Positions 8,490-15,578 of a stretch of 38,021 bases of DNA are shown one piece after another. The position numbers and the translations under genes are program-made. The notes under the pieces are model-generated. The model ran no database searches. It was not told the origin of the DNA and was given only the letters and a program-made list of their open reading frames with translations. This DNA is from Desulfobulbaceae bacterium (GTDB taxonomy: Bacteria; Desulfobacterota; Desulfobulbia; Desulfobulbales; Desulfurivibrionaceae). Numbering within the stretch: the stretch's first letter is position 1; every line of letters starts with the position of its first letter. Location of the stretch: the NCBI GenBank assembly GCA_003517965.1, contig DOZO01000039.1, positions 38,641 through 76,661 on the forward strand. The letters run 5' to 3'.

Positions 8490-9173
8490 ATGAGGGTGAC
8501 AAAGGCCGGAGTTGTTGACGAGCGGCAGCAGTATTCGCTGGACAGTTTTCAGGTGGGGGATTCCTGGCGGCTGTTTCGGATCTTAAGTGAGTTTGTCGAG
8601 GGCTTTGACACCCTGGCTAACATTGGTCGGCCTGCGGTGTCGATTTTTGGTTCTGCCAGGACCAGTCCGGAAGACCGTTACTACAAGCTGGCCGAAAAGA
8701 TCGCCCTTGACCTGGCTACCGCCGGCTACGGCATCATCACCGGCGGCGGGCCAGGGATCATGGCTGCAGCCAACAAGGGGGCGGCCATTGCCGAGGGCCT
8801 TTCCATCGGCCTCAACATCAACCTGCCCTATGAGCAGGAGCCCAACCCCTTCACCAACGTGCCCATGAACTTCAAGTATTTTTTCGTGCGCAAGGTGATG
8901 TTCATCAAGTATTCCATGGCCTTCATCGGGATGCCCGGAGGTTTTGGCACCATGGATGAGCTGTTTGAATCCCTGACCCTGATTCAGACCAGAAGGGTCA
9001 AGCGTTTTCCGGTTATTCTGGTGGGTTCTGATTTCTGGGGTGGTCTGGTGGACTGGATCAAGGAAAGAATGCTGGCCGAGGGGTATATTACGGAAGATGA
9101 TCTGCTCTATTTTCAGGTTATGGATGATCCGGCGGAGGTAGTGAAGTATATCAAGCGGACCGTGGTGCTGTAG
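8490..9173 (+). CDS. LOG-family (TIGR00730-type) Rossmann-fold protein
   Basis: This 227-residue protein carries both LOG signatures: GGGPGIMAAANKG (residues 85-97) and PGGFGTMDELFE (149-160). Proteins with these motifs are nucleotide 5'-monophosphate phosphoribohydrolases, or lysine-decarboxylase-like annotations that really belong to this group; some act on cytokinin-type nucleotides or on AMP and related nucleotides. The bacterial substrate cannot be deduced here. I chose ATG 8490 because GAGGAGA lies six bases upstream; the TTG at 8475 would place the start before that ribosome site. It is the last gene before the defence-type island. Confidence 0.9.
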   Translation: MRVTKAGVVDERQQYSLDSFQVGDSWRLFRILSEFVEGFDTLANIGRPAVSIFGSARTSPEDRYYKLAEKIALDLATAGYGIITGGGPGIMAAANKGAAIAEGLSIGLNINLPYEQEPNPFTNVPMNFKYFFVRKVMFIKYSMAFIGMPGGFGTMDELFESLTLIQTRRVKRFPVILVGSDFWGGLVDWIKERMLAEGYITEDDLLYFQVMDDPAEVVKYIKRTVVL

Positions 9174-9196
9174 CTAGCATTCGGTAGCTGATTTTT
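9172..9196 (+). terminator. Possible weak intrinsic terminator after the LOG gene
   Basis: AGCTA and TAGCT flank a short loop (9172-9189), followed by GATTTTT. The stem is only five to six base pairs and overlaps the stop codon of the LOG gene. It is a plausible but weak Rho-independent terminator. Confidence 0.35.
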
Positions 9197-9210
9197 CACT
9201 ACTGATCAGT

Positions 9211-9365
9211 TTGTTTAAAATTACGGAACCATTCTTGAAAGACACCGTCTACCGCTGGCGTGAGCGCAAGGGCTTGCCTGCTGCACATTTCTGCTGGTTA
9301 AGGGGCGTGGGGCCAAGTGGATCAGCCTGGCTGATCCCCAACGAATAACGGAGAAAACTGAATGA
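9211..9365 (+). pseudogene. Decayed excisionase-like helix-turn-helix gene
   Basis: In one frame (9211-9348) the sequence encodes KDTVYRWRERKGLPA at 9238-9282, the recognition-helix pattern of excisionase-like HTH_17 proteins. The reading then degenerates and stops at 9346-9348. In another frame, a fragment beginning KWISLAD at 9315 resembles the end of such proteins. It runs to a TGA at 9363-9365 that overlaps the methyltransferase start as ATGA. The simplest explanation is a small HTH regulator, once translationally coupled to the modification gene, that has lost its first part and shifted frame. The motif is visible; the history is inferred. Confidence 0.5.
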
Positions 9366-11593
9366 ACGAACTCTTTGACCAAGGCATCGAGAAAAGCCTG
9401 ATCGCTTTTGATGCCGAACAAAAAAATATCACCTATAAAGTTCAAAACAAGCGGCTCCGCTTTAATGATCCTGAAGAAAAGGTCAGAGCCAACGCCTATC
9501 TATCCCTGGTGTTGGAATACGGCTACACCGCCGAACAGATCGACATCGAAGTCACGGTCGAGCATCGCATACCCAATATCTACGCCGACATCGTCGTCTA
9601 TGCCGACAAGTCGCTGAAAAAACCGTTGATCCTGGTCGAGTGCAAGCGCGAAGAAGCTAGTCAGGGCGAACTCGATCAGGGCATAGAGCAAGGCTTTGGC
9701 TATGCCAACTCGGTAGATGCCGAGTATGTTTGGCTGACTTCCGGCATCCGTAATGATTATTTCCGGCGTGACCGCGCAGCGCCCAAGGATCGTGTCGGCA
9801 ACCGCCTAGCCGACTTGCCTCGACCCGGCAAAGGCATTGCCCGCGCCAAGTATGTCAAGGGTGGCGTAGGTGGATTTGAACTCAAGACAGTCGAAGAAAA
9901 CGAACTCACCCGCATTTTCAAACAAGCCCATGACGCACTCTGGGCAGGTGGCAAGCGCAACCCGGCAGAAGCCTTTGACGAACTCGACAAGCTTATCTTC
10001 TGCAAAATCTGGGATGAGCGCGTCAAACGTAAAAACGGCGACCCCTACGATTTTCAGGTGTTCAGCGACGACACCGGTGACGACCTTAAAACGCGCATCC
10101 ACAGCCTATATGTCAAAGGCCGCGAAAAAGACGAAGAGGTGTTCAAGGAAGACATCCGGCTATCCAACGCAGAGCTACAGACCGTTGTCGGTTATCTCGC
10201 CGCCACCAACCTGAACAAGACCGATCTCGACAGCAAGGGCCGTGCCTTCGAGACTTTCATGACCGGCTTCTTCCGGGGCGAATTCGGTCAGTATTTCACC
10301 CCGCGAAAAATTGTCCAGTTCATCGTCGATGCCCTGCCCATCACCAACGAGAACGTCGTGCTTGACACTTCCTGCGGCAGCGGCGGTTTTCTGCTGCACG
10401 CGCTCGACAAGGTACGCAAACAGGCTGACCGCAAGGCGGTGGATGGCTATTTTGATCCCGCCACCCCCGAAGGTTACAAGGAGCATTTCGACTTTTGGCA
10501 TGACTTCGCCGAGCACAAGTTGTTTGGCATCGAAATCTCCGACGGCATCGCCCGTACCGCCAAAATGAATATGATTATTCATGATGATGGCCACACCAAC
10601 GTCATCGCATTCGACGGGCTGGAAGCCATCGATGTCATGCGCGAGAAGAGCAAAAACAAGGGCTTCAAGGAAAACGCCTTCGACTTCATCATCACCAACC
10701 CGCCATTCGGCTCCAAGGTCAAGTTCGCCGAAAAGCGTTATCTCGAAAACTACACCCTCGGCAAAAAAGGCGTGGACTGGATCGACGCCAAGCTCCACAA
10801 CATCAACCTGCTGCGCGACAACGTGCGCGAGCAGCAAACCACCGAAGTGCTGTTCATCGAACAATGCCACCGCTTTCTCAAACCAGGCGGCTATCTGGCC
10901 ATGGTCATCCCCGACAGCATTCTCACCAACAGCTCGATGCAATACGTGCGCGACTGGATCGAGGAACACTGGCGCATCGTTGCCGTCGTCTCGCTACCGC
11001 AATTCGCCTTTGCCGCCAACGGCGCGGGCGTCAAAAGCTCGGTACTTTTCCTCAAAAAATACGATGCAGCCACCACCGCCGTCATTCAGGCCACCAAGAC
11101 CAAAGCCCAGGACGAACTGTTTGCCCAGGACGCGCTGGGCGTCGCGCTGGAAGCCCTGATCGAGGGAAAGAAAACCACCCTCAAACGCGGCGATGCCGTC
11201 ATTCAACAGATCGAAAACGACCTCGTCGCCAAGCTCGATGCCCTGCAAGCGCAGGGCACGCTGACCGCCGCCATCAAGCGCGAACTCAACGCTCAGGCTA
11301 AAACCGCCATCGCCGCGCACAAGGAAACCGACACCTACAAAGACTGGCAGCAAGCCACCAGCGACGACTACAACGAGCGCATCGCCACCCTACGCGAAAC
11401 GCTGGAAGACGACTTCCTGGCCCGTGTCAAAGCCGAGCTGGACGACTACCCCATCTTCATGGCGATTGCCGAGAATATTGGCTACGACGCGACCGGCAGA
11501 CCGACGGCGACGAATGAACTGGAAACGGTGGCGGGCGAGTTGACGCGGTTTCTGGCGCACATTGAGCAGGGAGATAAGCGCCCTTTTGTCTGA
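9362..11593 (+). CDS. Fused PD-(D/E)XK nuclease and N6-adenine DNA methyltransferase (BcgI-like / HsdM family)
   Basis: This 743-residue modification protein has an N-terminal nuclease-like domain. Residues 44-100 contain a putative PD-(D/E)XK core: Glu52, Asp76 in NIYADIVVY, and Glu93-x-Lys95 in LVECKRE, similar to the N-terminus of type I R proteins. The central region is an N6-adenine methyltransferase with SAM motif I at about residue 334 (DTSCGSGGF) and catalytic motif IV NPPFGSK near 444. A helical C-terminal region should contact the S subunit. A specificity gene follows but no HsdR helicase is present, which matches type IIB/IIG systems such as BcgI (one cutting-and-modifying subunit plus one S subunit). 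A type I M subunit whose HsdR lies elsewhere is the alternative. Codon choice (few AGG/CTT, many CGC/GCC) differs from the flanking genes and suggests acquisition by transfer. Confidence 0.88.
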   Translation: MNELFDQGIEKSLIAFDAEQKNITYKVQNKRLRFNDPEEKVRANAYLSLVLEYGYTAEQIDIEVTVEHRIPNIYADIVVYADKSLKKPLILVECKREEASQGELDQGIEQGFGYANSVDAEYVWLTSGIRNDYFRRDRAAPKDRVGNRLADLPRPGKGIARAKYVKGGVGGFELKTVEENELTRIFKQAHDALWAGGKRNPAEAFDELDKLIFCKIWDERVKRKNGDPYDFQVFSDDTGDDLKTRIHSLYVKGREKDEEVFKEDIRLSNAELQTVVGYLAATNLNKTDLDSKGRAFETFMTGFFRGEFGQYFTPRKIVQFIVDALPITNENVVLDTSCGSGGFLLHALDKVRKQADRKAVDGYFDPATPEGYKEHFDFWHDFAEHKLFGIEISDGIARTAKMNMIIHDDGHTNVIAFDGLEAIDVMREKSKNKGFKENAFDFIITNPPFGSKVKFAEKRYLENYTLGKKGVDWIDAKLHNINLLRDNVREQQTTEVLFIEQCHRFLKPGGYLAMVIPDSILTNSSMQYVRDWIEEHWRIVAVVSLPQFAFAANGAGVKSSVLFLKKYDAATTAVIQATKTKAQDELFAQDALGVALEALIEGKKTTLKRGDAVIQQIENDLVAKLDALQAQGTLTAAIKRELNAQAKTAIAAHKETDTYKDWQQATSDDYNERIATLRETLEDDFLARVKAELDDYPIFMAIAENIGYDATGRPTATNELETVAGELTRFLAHIEQGDKRPFV

Positions 11594-11625
11594 CCCCCGG
11601 ACTGGATGAGAACTCTGTTTTCATC

Positions 11626-13005
11626 GTGTACCGGGGGCAAATGGCAACGCGGCACGACCCCTACTTTTACCTGCCTCGATTCGTCCGCTTGGAAGCGTTG
11701 GTGCAAACACGCAGTCAGGCCAAGTTGCGTGACTTCATCGTGGCCATGTCAGGCGGCTTTACGCCTAAAGCTGAAGAGCAGGAAAAATACTACGCCGACG
11801 CGACAACGGGTGTTCCATTTGTACGCGTTCAGAATCTGAAGGTTAGCGGAGAGCTGTCACTCGATGACGTCAAGCATGTGAATCATGAAACGCATCATGG
11901 CTTGCTGGTGCGCAGCCAAGTTAAGCAAGACGATTTGCTGGTCAAGATCACAGGTGTCGGACGCATGGCAGTTGCTGCCGTGCCACCGCAAGGCTTCGAA
12001 GGCAACATCAACCAGCACATTGCCCGTATTCGCACCAAAGACCGCGCCAGCAGCGAGGCACTGGCGGCTTGGCTGAATACCGATATTGCGGAAGCCCTTG
12101 CAAAACGCCGGTCAACCGGCGGAACTCGCCCCGCATTGGACTATCCCGCGTTACGTTCGATGCCGGTGATTCTCGATGAACGGACGGAACGCGAAGTACG
12201 TGCCGCTTACAACGCATATAAAACAGCCCTCAAGCAAGCCAACCAGAAGTTGGCGGGTATCGACAACTATCTCCTCGCCGAACTCGGCATCGCCCTGCCG
12301 CCCGAACCGGAAAACACCCTCGTCAGCCGCATCTTCACCGTTCAGCGGCGGGAGTTGGCGGGATTTCGCTTCGATGCACGGGTTCATCGCGCCAACTTTG
12401 ACCTTGTGTCTACACGATTCAACAGCCCACTATTGAAACAGATCGCCGAAATCAATCCCCGCACAGACTTCAGAAATATCGAAGTTGAAACCCTCCTAAC
12501 TTTCGTACCCATGGAGGCCATCACCGATGAAGATGGATCGATCAACGCGCCGCAAGAGCGCAGCTTTGCCGAAAACGTGGGGTATACGAGCTTCCAGGAG
12601 GGTGATTTGCTGTGGGCGAAAATCACGCCCTGCATGGAAAATGGTAAGTCTGCTGTTGCCGAAAAGCTCCTGAATGGCTACGGGTTCGGCTCTACTGAGT
12701 ACCACGTCTTCCGCCCGAAATCTGTTGAACTCAACATTAAATATCTGCATGCGCTCTTGCGAATGAAGAGGCTGCGTTTTGCGGCAATGAATTATTTTGG
12801 AGGATCGTCAGGCCATCAACGAGTTGATGAGGCATTCTTTGTCAACCTCCACATCCCATTGCCAGAACCAACTGTCCAGCGCCGTATTGTGGAGGAAATC
12901 GAAAATCGGCGAACTGATGCGCGAACACTGCGCGCCGAAGCCAAAACCGAACTCGAAACCGCCAAGCGCCGCATCGAGGCGATACTGCTGGGAGAAACCG
13001 CATGA
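11626..13005 (+). CDS. hsdS: Type I-like restriction-modification specificity subunit (HsdS family)
   Basis: This DNA-sequence-recognition subunit of 459 residues should pair with the upstream methyltransferase. Two similar halves are visible, each starting with an RxD-x-Y/F-type segment (RHDPYFYLPRF near the start; FRFDARVHRANF in the middle), as expected for two target-recognition domains joined by helical spacers. The C-terminus is a long charged helix. The start is uncertain: GTG 11626 is the first ordinary start codon after an in-frame stop at 11575, and ATG 11641 is next. The codons before 11626 (from 11602) read LDENSVFIV, which looks like the usual beginning of this family, so a CTG start or a mutated start is possible. 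Its stop overlaps the next ATG (ATGA). Confidence 0.88.
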   Translation: MYRGQMATRHDPYFYLPRFVRLEALVQTRSQAKLRDFIVAMSGGFTPKAEEQEKYYADATTGVPFVRVQNLKVSGELSLDDVKHVNHETHHGLLVRSQVKQDDLLVKITGVGRMAVAAVPPQGFEGNINQHIARIRTKDRASSEALAAWLNTDIAEALAKRRSTGGTRPALDYPALRSMPVILDERTEREVRAAYNAYKTALKQANQKLAGIDNYLLAELGIALPPEPENTLVSRIFTVQRRELAGFRFDARVHRANFDLVSTRFNSPLLKQIAEINPRTDFRNIEVETLLTFVPMEAITDEDGSINAPQERSFAENVGYTSFQEGDLLWAKITPCMENGKSAVAEKLLNGYGFGSTEYHVFRPKSVELNIKYLHALLRMKRLRFAAMNYFGGSSGHQRVDEAFFVNLHIPLPEPTVQRRIVEEIENRRTDARTLRAEAKTELETAKRRIEAILLGETA

Positions 13006-14090
13006 GCGAGCAACCTGCCACGCCCATGAATTACGCCGAGCTGCTTACTGACATCAAGCAGCGCATTCGCGCTGCGCAGACACGGGCAATGCTGGCGGTC
13101 AACGCCGAGCTGATTCGCCTGTATTGGGAACTCGGCCAGGTGCTCGATGCGCGGCAAAAAACCGAAGGCTGGGGTGCGGCGGTGATTCCCCTGCTGGCGC
13201 GGGATATCCGCAATGACTTGCCTGAGATTAAGGGGTTTTCCGAGCGCAATATCAAGCGGATGCTGGCGTTTTACCGCGAATACGCGAGGGTGGAGTTTGT
13301 GCCGCAGGCTGTGGCACAAATTGAGCCCGCCGGAAAAGTGCCACAGCCTGTGGCACTTTTCTCAAGCGACACGCTGCTGGCGCTACCTTGGGGACATCAC
13401 CTGCTGTTGATGGAAAAGTTCAAGGATGCGCAAACGCGCCACTGGTACATGCGGGCAACGCTCGCCAACGGCTGGAGCCGCAGTGTGCTGCAAATGCAGA
13501 TTGAGACGGCTGCGCACACCCGCCAAGGCAAGGCGACGAGCAATTTCGCCTTGCGCCTGCCGTCGCCGCAGTCCGACCTGGCGCAGCAGGCGCTGAAAGA
13601 CCCGTATCTGTTCGACTTTCTGACGCTGACCACGCCATTTCACGAGCGCGAACTGGAAACCGGCCTGATCGCGCATCTGGAAAAATTCCTGCTGGAACTG
13701 GGGCAAGGCTTTGCTTTCGTGGGGCGGCAGTATCACGTCGATGTCGGCGATCAGGATTTCTATATCGACCTGCTGTTTTATCACTTGCATCTGCGCTGCT
13801 TCATCGTCATCGAACTCAAGCGCGGCGCGTTCAAGCCGGAGTATGCGGGCAAGATAAATTTTTATTGCAGCGTGGTGGACGATGTACTGAAACACGCTAG
13901 CGACACGCCGACCATCGGCCTGATTCTGTGCCAGACGCAAAACGAGGTAATCGCAGAATACGCCTTGCGCGGCGTGGATAAACCTATCGGCGTTTCGACT
14001 TTTGAGCTGACCCGCGCACTGCCCGCCGAGCTGAAATCCAGCCTGCCGAGCATTGAACAGATCGAACGCGAATTGGGAGATACGACGTGA
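13002..14090 (+). CDS. YhcG/DUF1016-family PD-(D/E)XK nuclease
   Basis: This 362-residue protein has two parts. The N-terminal DUF1016 helical domain (residues 10-95, with YWELGQVL and FSERNIKRML) is joined by a Pro/Gln/Val-rich linker (about 100-125) to a PWGHH segment and a C-terminal PD-(D/E)XK domain. The catalytic residues are visible as Asp252 and Asp256 in DQDFYIDLLFY and Glu271-x-Lys273 in VIELKRG. The family is common in restriction and phage-defence loci, and its exact role is unsettled. The gene overlaps hsdS by four bases, so it is probably part of the same operon. The linker-coding DNA contains two strong palindromes (separate entries). The assignment is firm; the function in this system is unknown. 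Confidence 0.92.
   Translation: MSEQPATPMNYAELLTDIKQRIRAAQTRAMLAVNAELIRLYWELGQVLDARQKTEGWGAAVIPLLARDIRNDLPEIKGFSERNIKRMLAFYREYARVEFVPQAVAQIEPAGKVPQPVALFSSDTLLALPWGHHLLLMEKFKDAQTRHWYMRATLANGWSRSVLQMQIETAAHTRQGKATSNFALRLPSPQSDLAQQALKDPYLFDFLTLTTPFHERELETGLIAHLEKFLLELGQGFAFVGRQYHVDVGDQDFYIDLLFYHLHLRCFIVIELKRGAFKPEYAGKINFYCSVVDDVLKHASDTPTIGLILCQTQNEVIAEYALRGVDKPIGVSTFELTRALPAELKSSLPSIEQIERELGDTT
13299..13317. repeat. Imperfect 19-nt palindrome inside yhcG
   Basis: GTGCC and GGCAC ends surround a nearly symmetric CAG/CTG centre. It shares the pattern GTGCC-n-CAG-n-CTG-n-GGCAC, allowing for offset, with the perfect palindrome 17 bases downstream, so it looks like a diverged sister copy. It encodes the VPQAVAQ part of the linker. 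Confidence 0.6.
13334..13360. repeat. Perfect 27-nt palindrome inside yhcG with terminator-like ends
   Basis: Two 13-base arms (AAAAGTGCCACAG and its exact complement) flank a single C. The RNA would form a GC-rich hairpin bordered by four A and four U residues, the layout of a short bidirectional intrinsic terminator, but inside an open reading frame. It encodes VPQPVALF-type linker residues. The palindrome is certain; any effect on transcription or mobility is inference. Confidence 0.75.
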
Positions 14091-14227
14091 GCTTCCAGCA
14101 TGATGCGGACGGTTTCGGTTTCAACCTTGCCGGCTTCAAACAGCTTCGGCTGAACGACACGCATAGCATCGGCCAGGAAGTGAAGAAACAGGTGGCGATT
14201 TATTACGGGCTGGCAGTGGCTGAATGA
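14087..14227 (+). CDS. Small 46-residue ORF of unknown function, coupled to yhcG
   Basis: GTG at 14087 overlaps the yhcG stop (GTGA), and the frame stays open to TGA 14225-14227. The product begins MSFQHDADGF and ends KKQVAIYYGLAVAE. I do not recognise a family. It may be a real small protein of the island, or the C-terminal remnant of a deleted gene that once stood between yhcG and rhuM. Support comes only from the four-base overlap and an uninterrupted frame. Confidence 0.35.
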   Translation: MSFQHDADGFGFNLAGFKQLRLNDTHSIGQEVKKQVAIYYGLAVAE

Positions 14228-14244
14228 AAAAGAGGGAGGCTTGA

Positions 14245-15315
14245 ATGAGCATGAATAAACAACCACAAGTTCCCAAGAAAAATGAGGTCTCACTTGTCCG
14301 TTCATCAGCGGCTGAATATCTGACCTTTGTCGCGGCCAGTGGCCATGGCGGCGTCGAAGCGGTGTACGCTGATGAAAACGTCTGGATCACCCAGAAGATG
14401 ATGGGGCTGCTCTATGACGTCGATGTCAGAACCATCAACTATCACCTGAAAAAGGTGTTTTCCGACAGCGAGCTTGAGGAAGATTCAGTTATCCGAAATA
14501 TTCGGATAACTGCCGCAGACGGAAAAAGTTACGACACCAAGCACTACAAACTCGCCGCGATCATCGCCGTTGGCTACAAAGTCAACTCCGAGCGCGCGGT
14601 GCAGTTTCGTAAATGGGCCACCACCATCATCGAAGAGTTCACCATCAAGGGCTACACGATGGATGACGAGCGCCTGAAAAGCGGCGGCTCCATTCTCAGC
14701 GACCAATATTTTGAAGAGCAGTTGCAGCGCATTCGGGAAATCCGCCTCTCCGAGCGCAAGTTTTACCAGAAGATCACCGACATTTACGCCACGTCGATTG
14801 ACTACGACGTTACGGCGCAGGCCACCAAGCGCTTTTTTGCCACCGTACAAAACAAGCTGCATTGGGCTATTCATGGCCAGACGGCGGCGGAAATTATCTA
14901 CCACCGTGCCGATGCCGAAATGAAAAACATGGGGCTAACGACCTGGAAGGACGGGCCGCAAGGGAAAATTCAGAAATTCGATGTCGCCATCGCCAAGAAT
15001 TACCTGACCGAACACGAGATGGCGCAATTGGAAAGATTGGTTTCGGCGTATTTGGACGTGGCGGAGAGCATGGCGCTACGCAAAATCCCGATGACCATGC
15101 AGGACTGGGAAACACGCCTGAACCGCTTCATTGAGGCGACCGATCGGGAGGTGCTGCAAGACGCAGGCAAGGTGACGGCAGAAATCGCCAAAGCCCACGC
15201 CGAAAGCGAATTTGAAAAATACCGTATCGTGCAGGATCGTTTGTTTGAGAGTGACTTTGACAGAGTGATCAGGCAAATTGAGGCTGATCACAAGTTCGGC
15301 GGCGATGATGAATAA
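14245..15315 (+). CDS. RhuM-family protein
   Basis: This 356-residue soluble protein of the RhuM (virulence protein RhuM-like) family is typically found in restriction and defence loci and pathogenicity islands. The N-terminal half shows the family's characteristic DNA-binding-like region: VWITQKMMGLLYDVDVRTINYHL fits a helix-turn-helix, shown here in part only as ITQKMMGLLYDV then TINYHLKK. The segment GYKVNSERAVQFRKWA follows. The C-terminal half contains a helical region with the family's HWAIHGQTAAEII segment. No enzymatic motif is evident, and its molecular role is not established. AGGGAGG lies just upstream of the ATG, a strong ribosome site. It closes the island. Confidence 0.88.
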   Translation: MSMNKQPQVPKKNEVSLVRSSAAEYLTFVAASGHGGVEAVYADENVWITQKMMGLLYDVDVRTINYHLKKVFSDSELEEDSVIRNIRITAADGKSYDTKHYKLAAIIAVGYKVNSERAVQFRKWATTIIEEFTIKGYTMDDERLKSGGSILSDQYFEEQLQRIREIRLSERKFYQKITDIYATSIDYDVTAQATKRFFATVQNKLHWAIHGQTAAEIIYHRADAEMKNMGLTTWKDGPQGKIQKFDVAIAKNYLTEHEMAQLERLVSAYLDVAESMALRKIPMTMQDWETRLNRFIEATDREVLQDAGKVTAEIAKAHAESEFEKYRIVQDRLFESDFDRVIRQIEADHKFGGDDE

Positions 15316-15514
15316 TGCCTCCGATGCCCCCGCCGGGCAAGGATTGACAAATTTATGAGCACCTTTGCGCAAGATGCAGCACTGCATGCCTTGTGCGAGC
15401 AGCTGCAAAAAAATCCACCAACAAGCTGATTTTCTTTTTTGCGAGGCCATCAATTTTCATAGATTCAGATATTTGCAGGATGGTGAGCGCCGTGTAGTTA
15501 CGGCTGGACAAACA
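15316..15514. other. Non-coding gap at the island end with a short hairpin
   Basis: No convincing gene is seen in this stretch. A 24-codon frame (15355-15429, MSTFAQDAAL...) has no ribosome site and is probably chance or a remnant. ATGCAG and CTGCAT (15374-15387) form a small hairpin inside it. The region separates the defence-type genes from the terminator shared with typA. Confidence 0.5.
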
Positions 15515-15562
15515 TAAAAAAAAAGGCCATGCCGGACAACATTCGGGCATGGCCTTTTTTTA
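15515..15562. terminator. Bidirectional intrinsic terminator between rhuM and typA
   Basis: Nine-base perfect arms GGCCATGCC (15525-15533) and GGCATGGCC (15546-15554) enclose a 12-base loop. A run of A residues lies on the left and a run of T residues on the right, so the hairpin can end transcription of rhuM (+) and of typA (-), which converge here. Confidence 0.9.
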
Positions 15563-15578
15563 TTCGTGAGGCGCCTTC

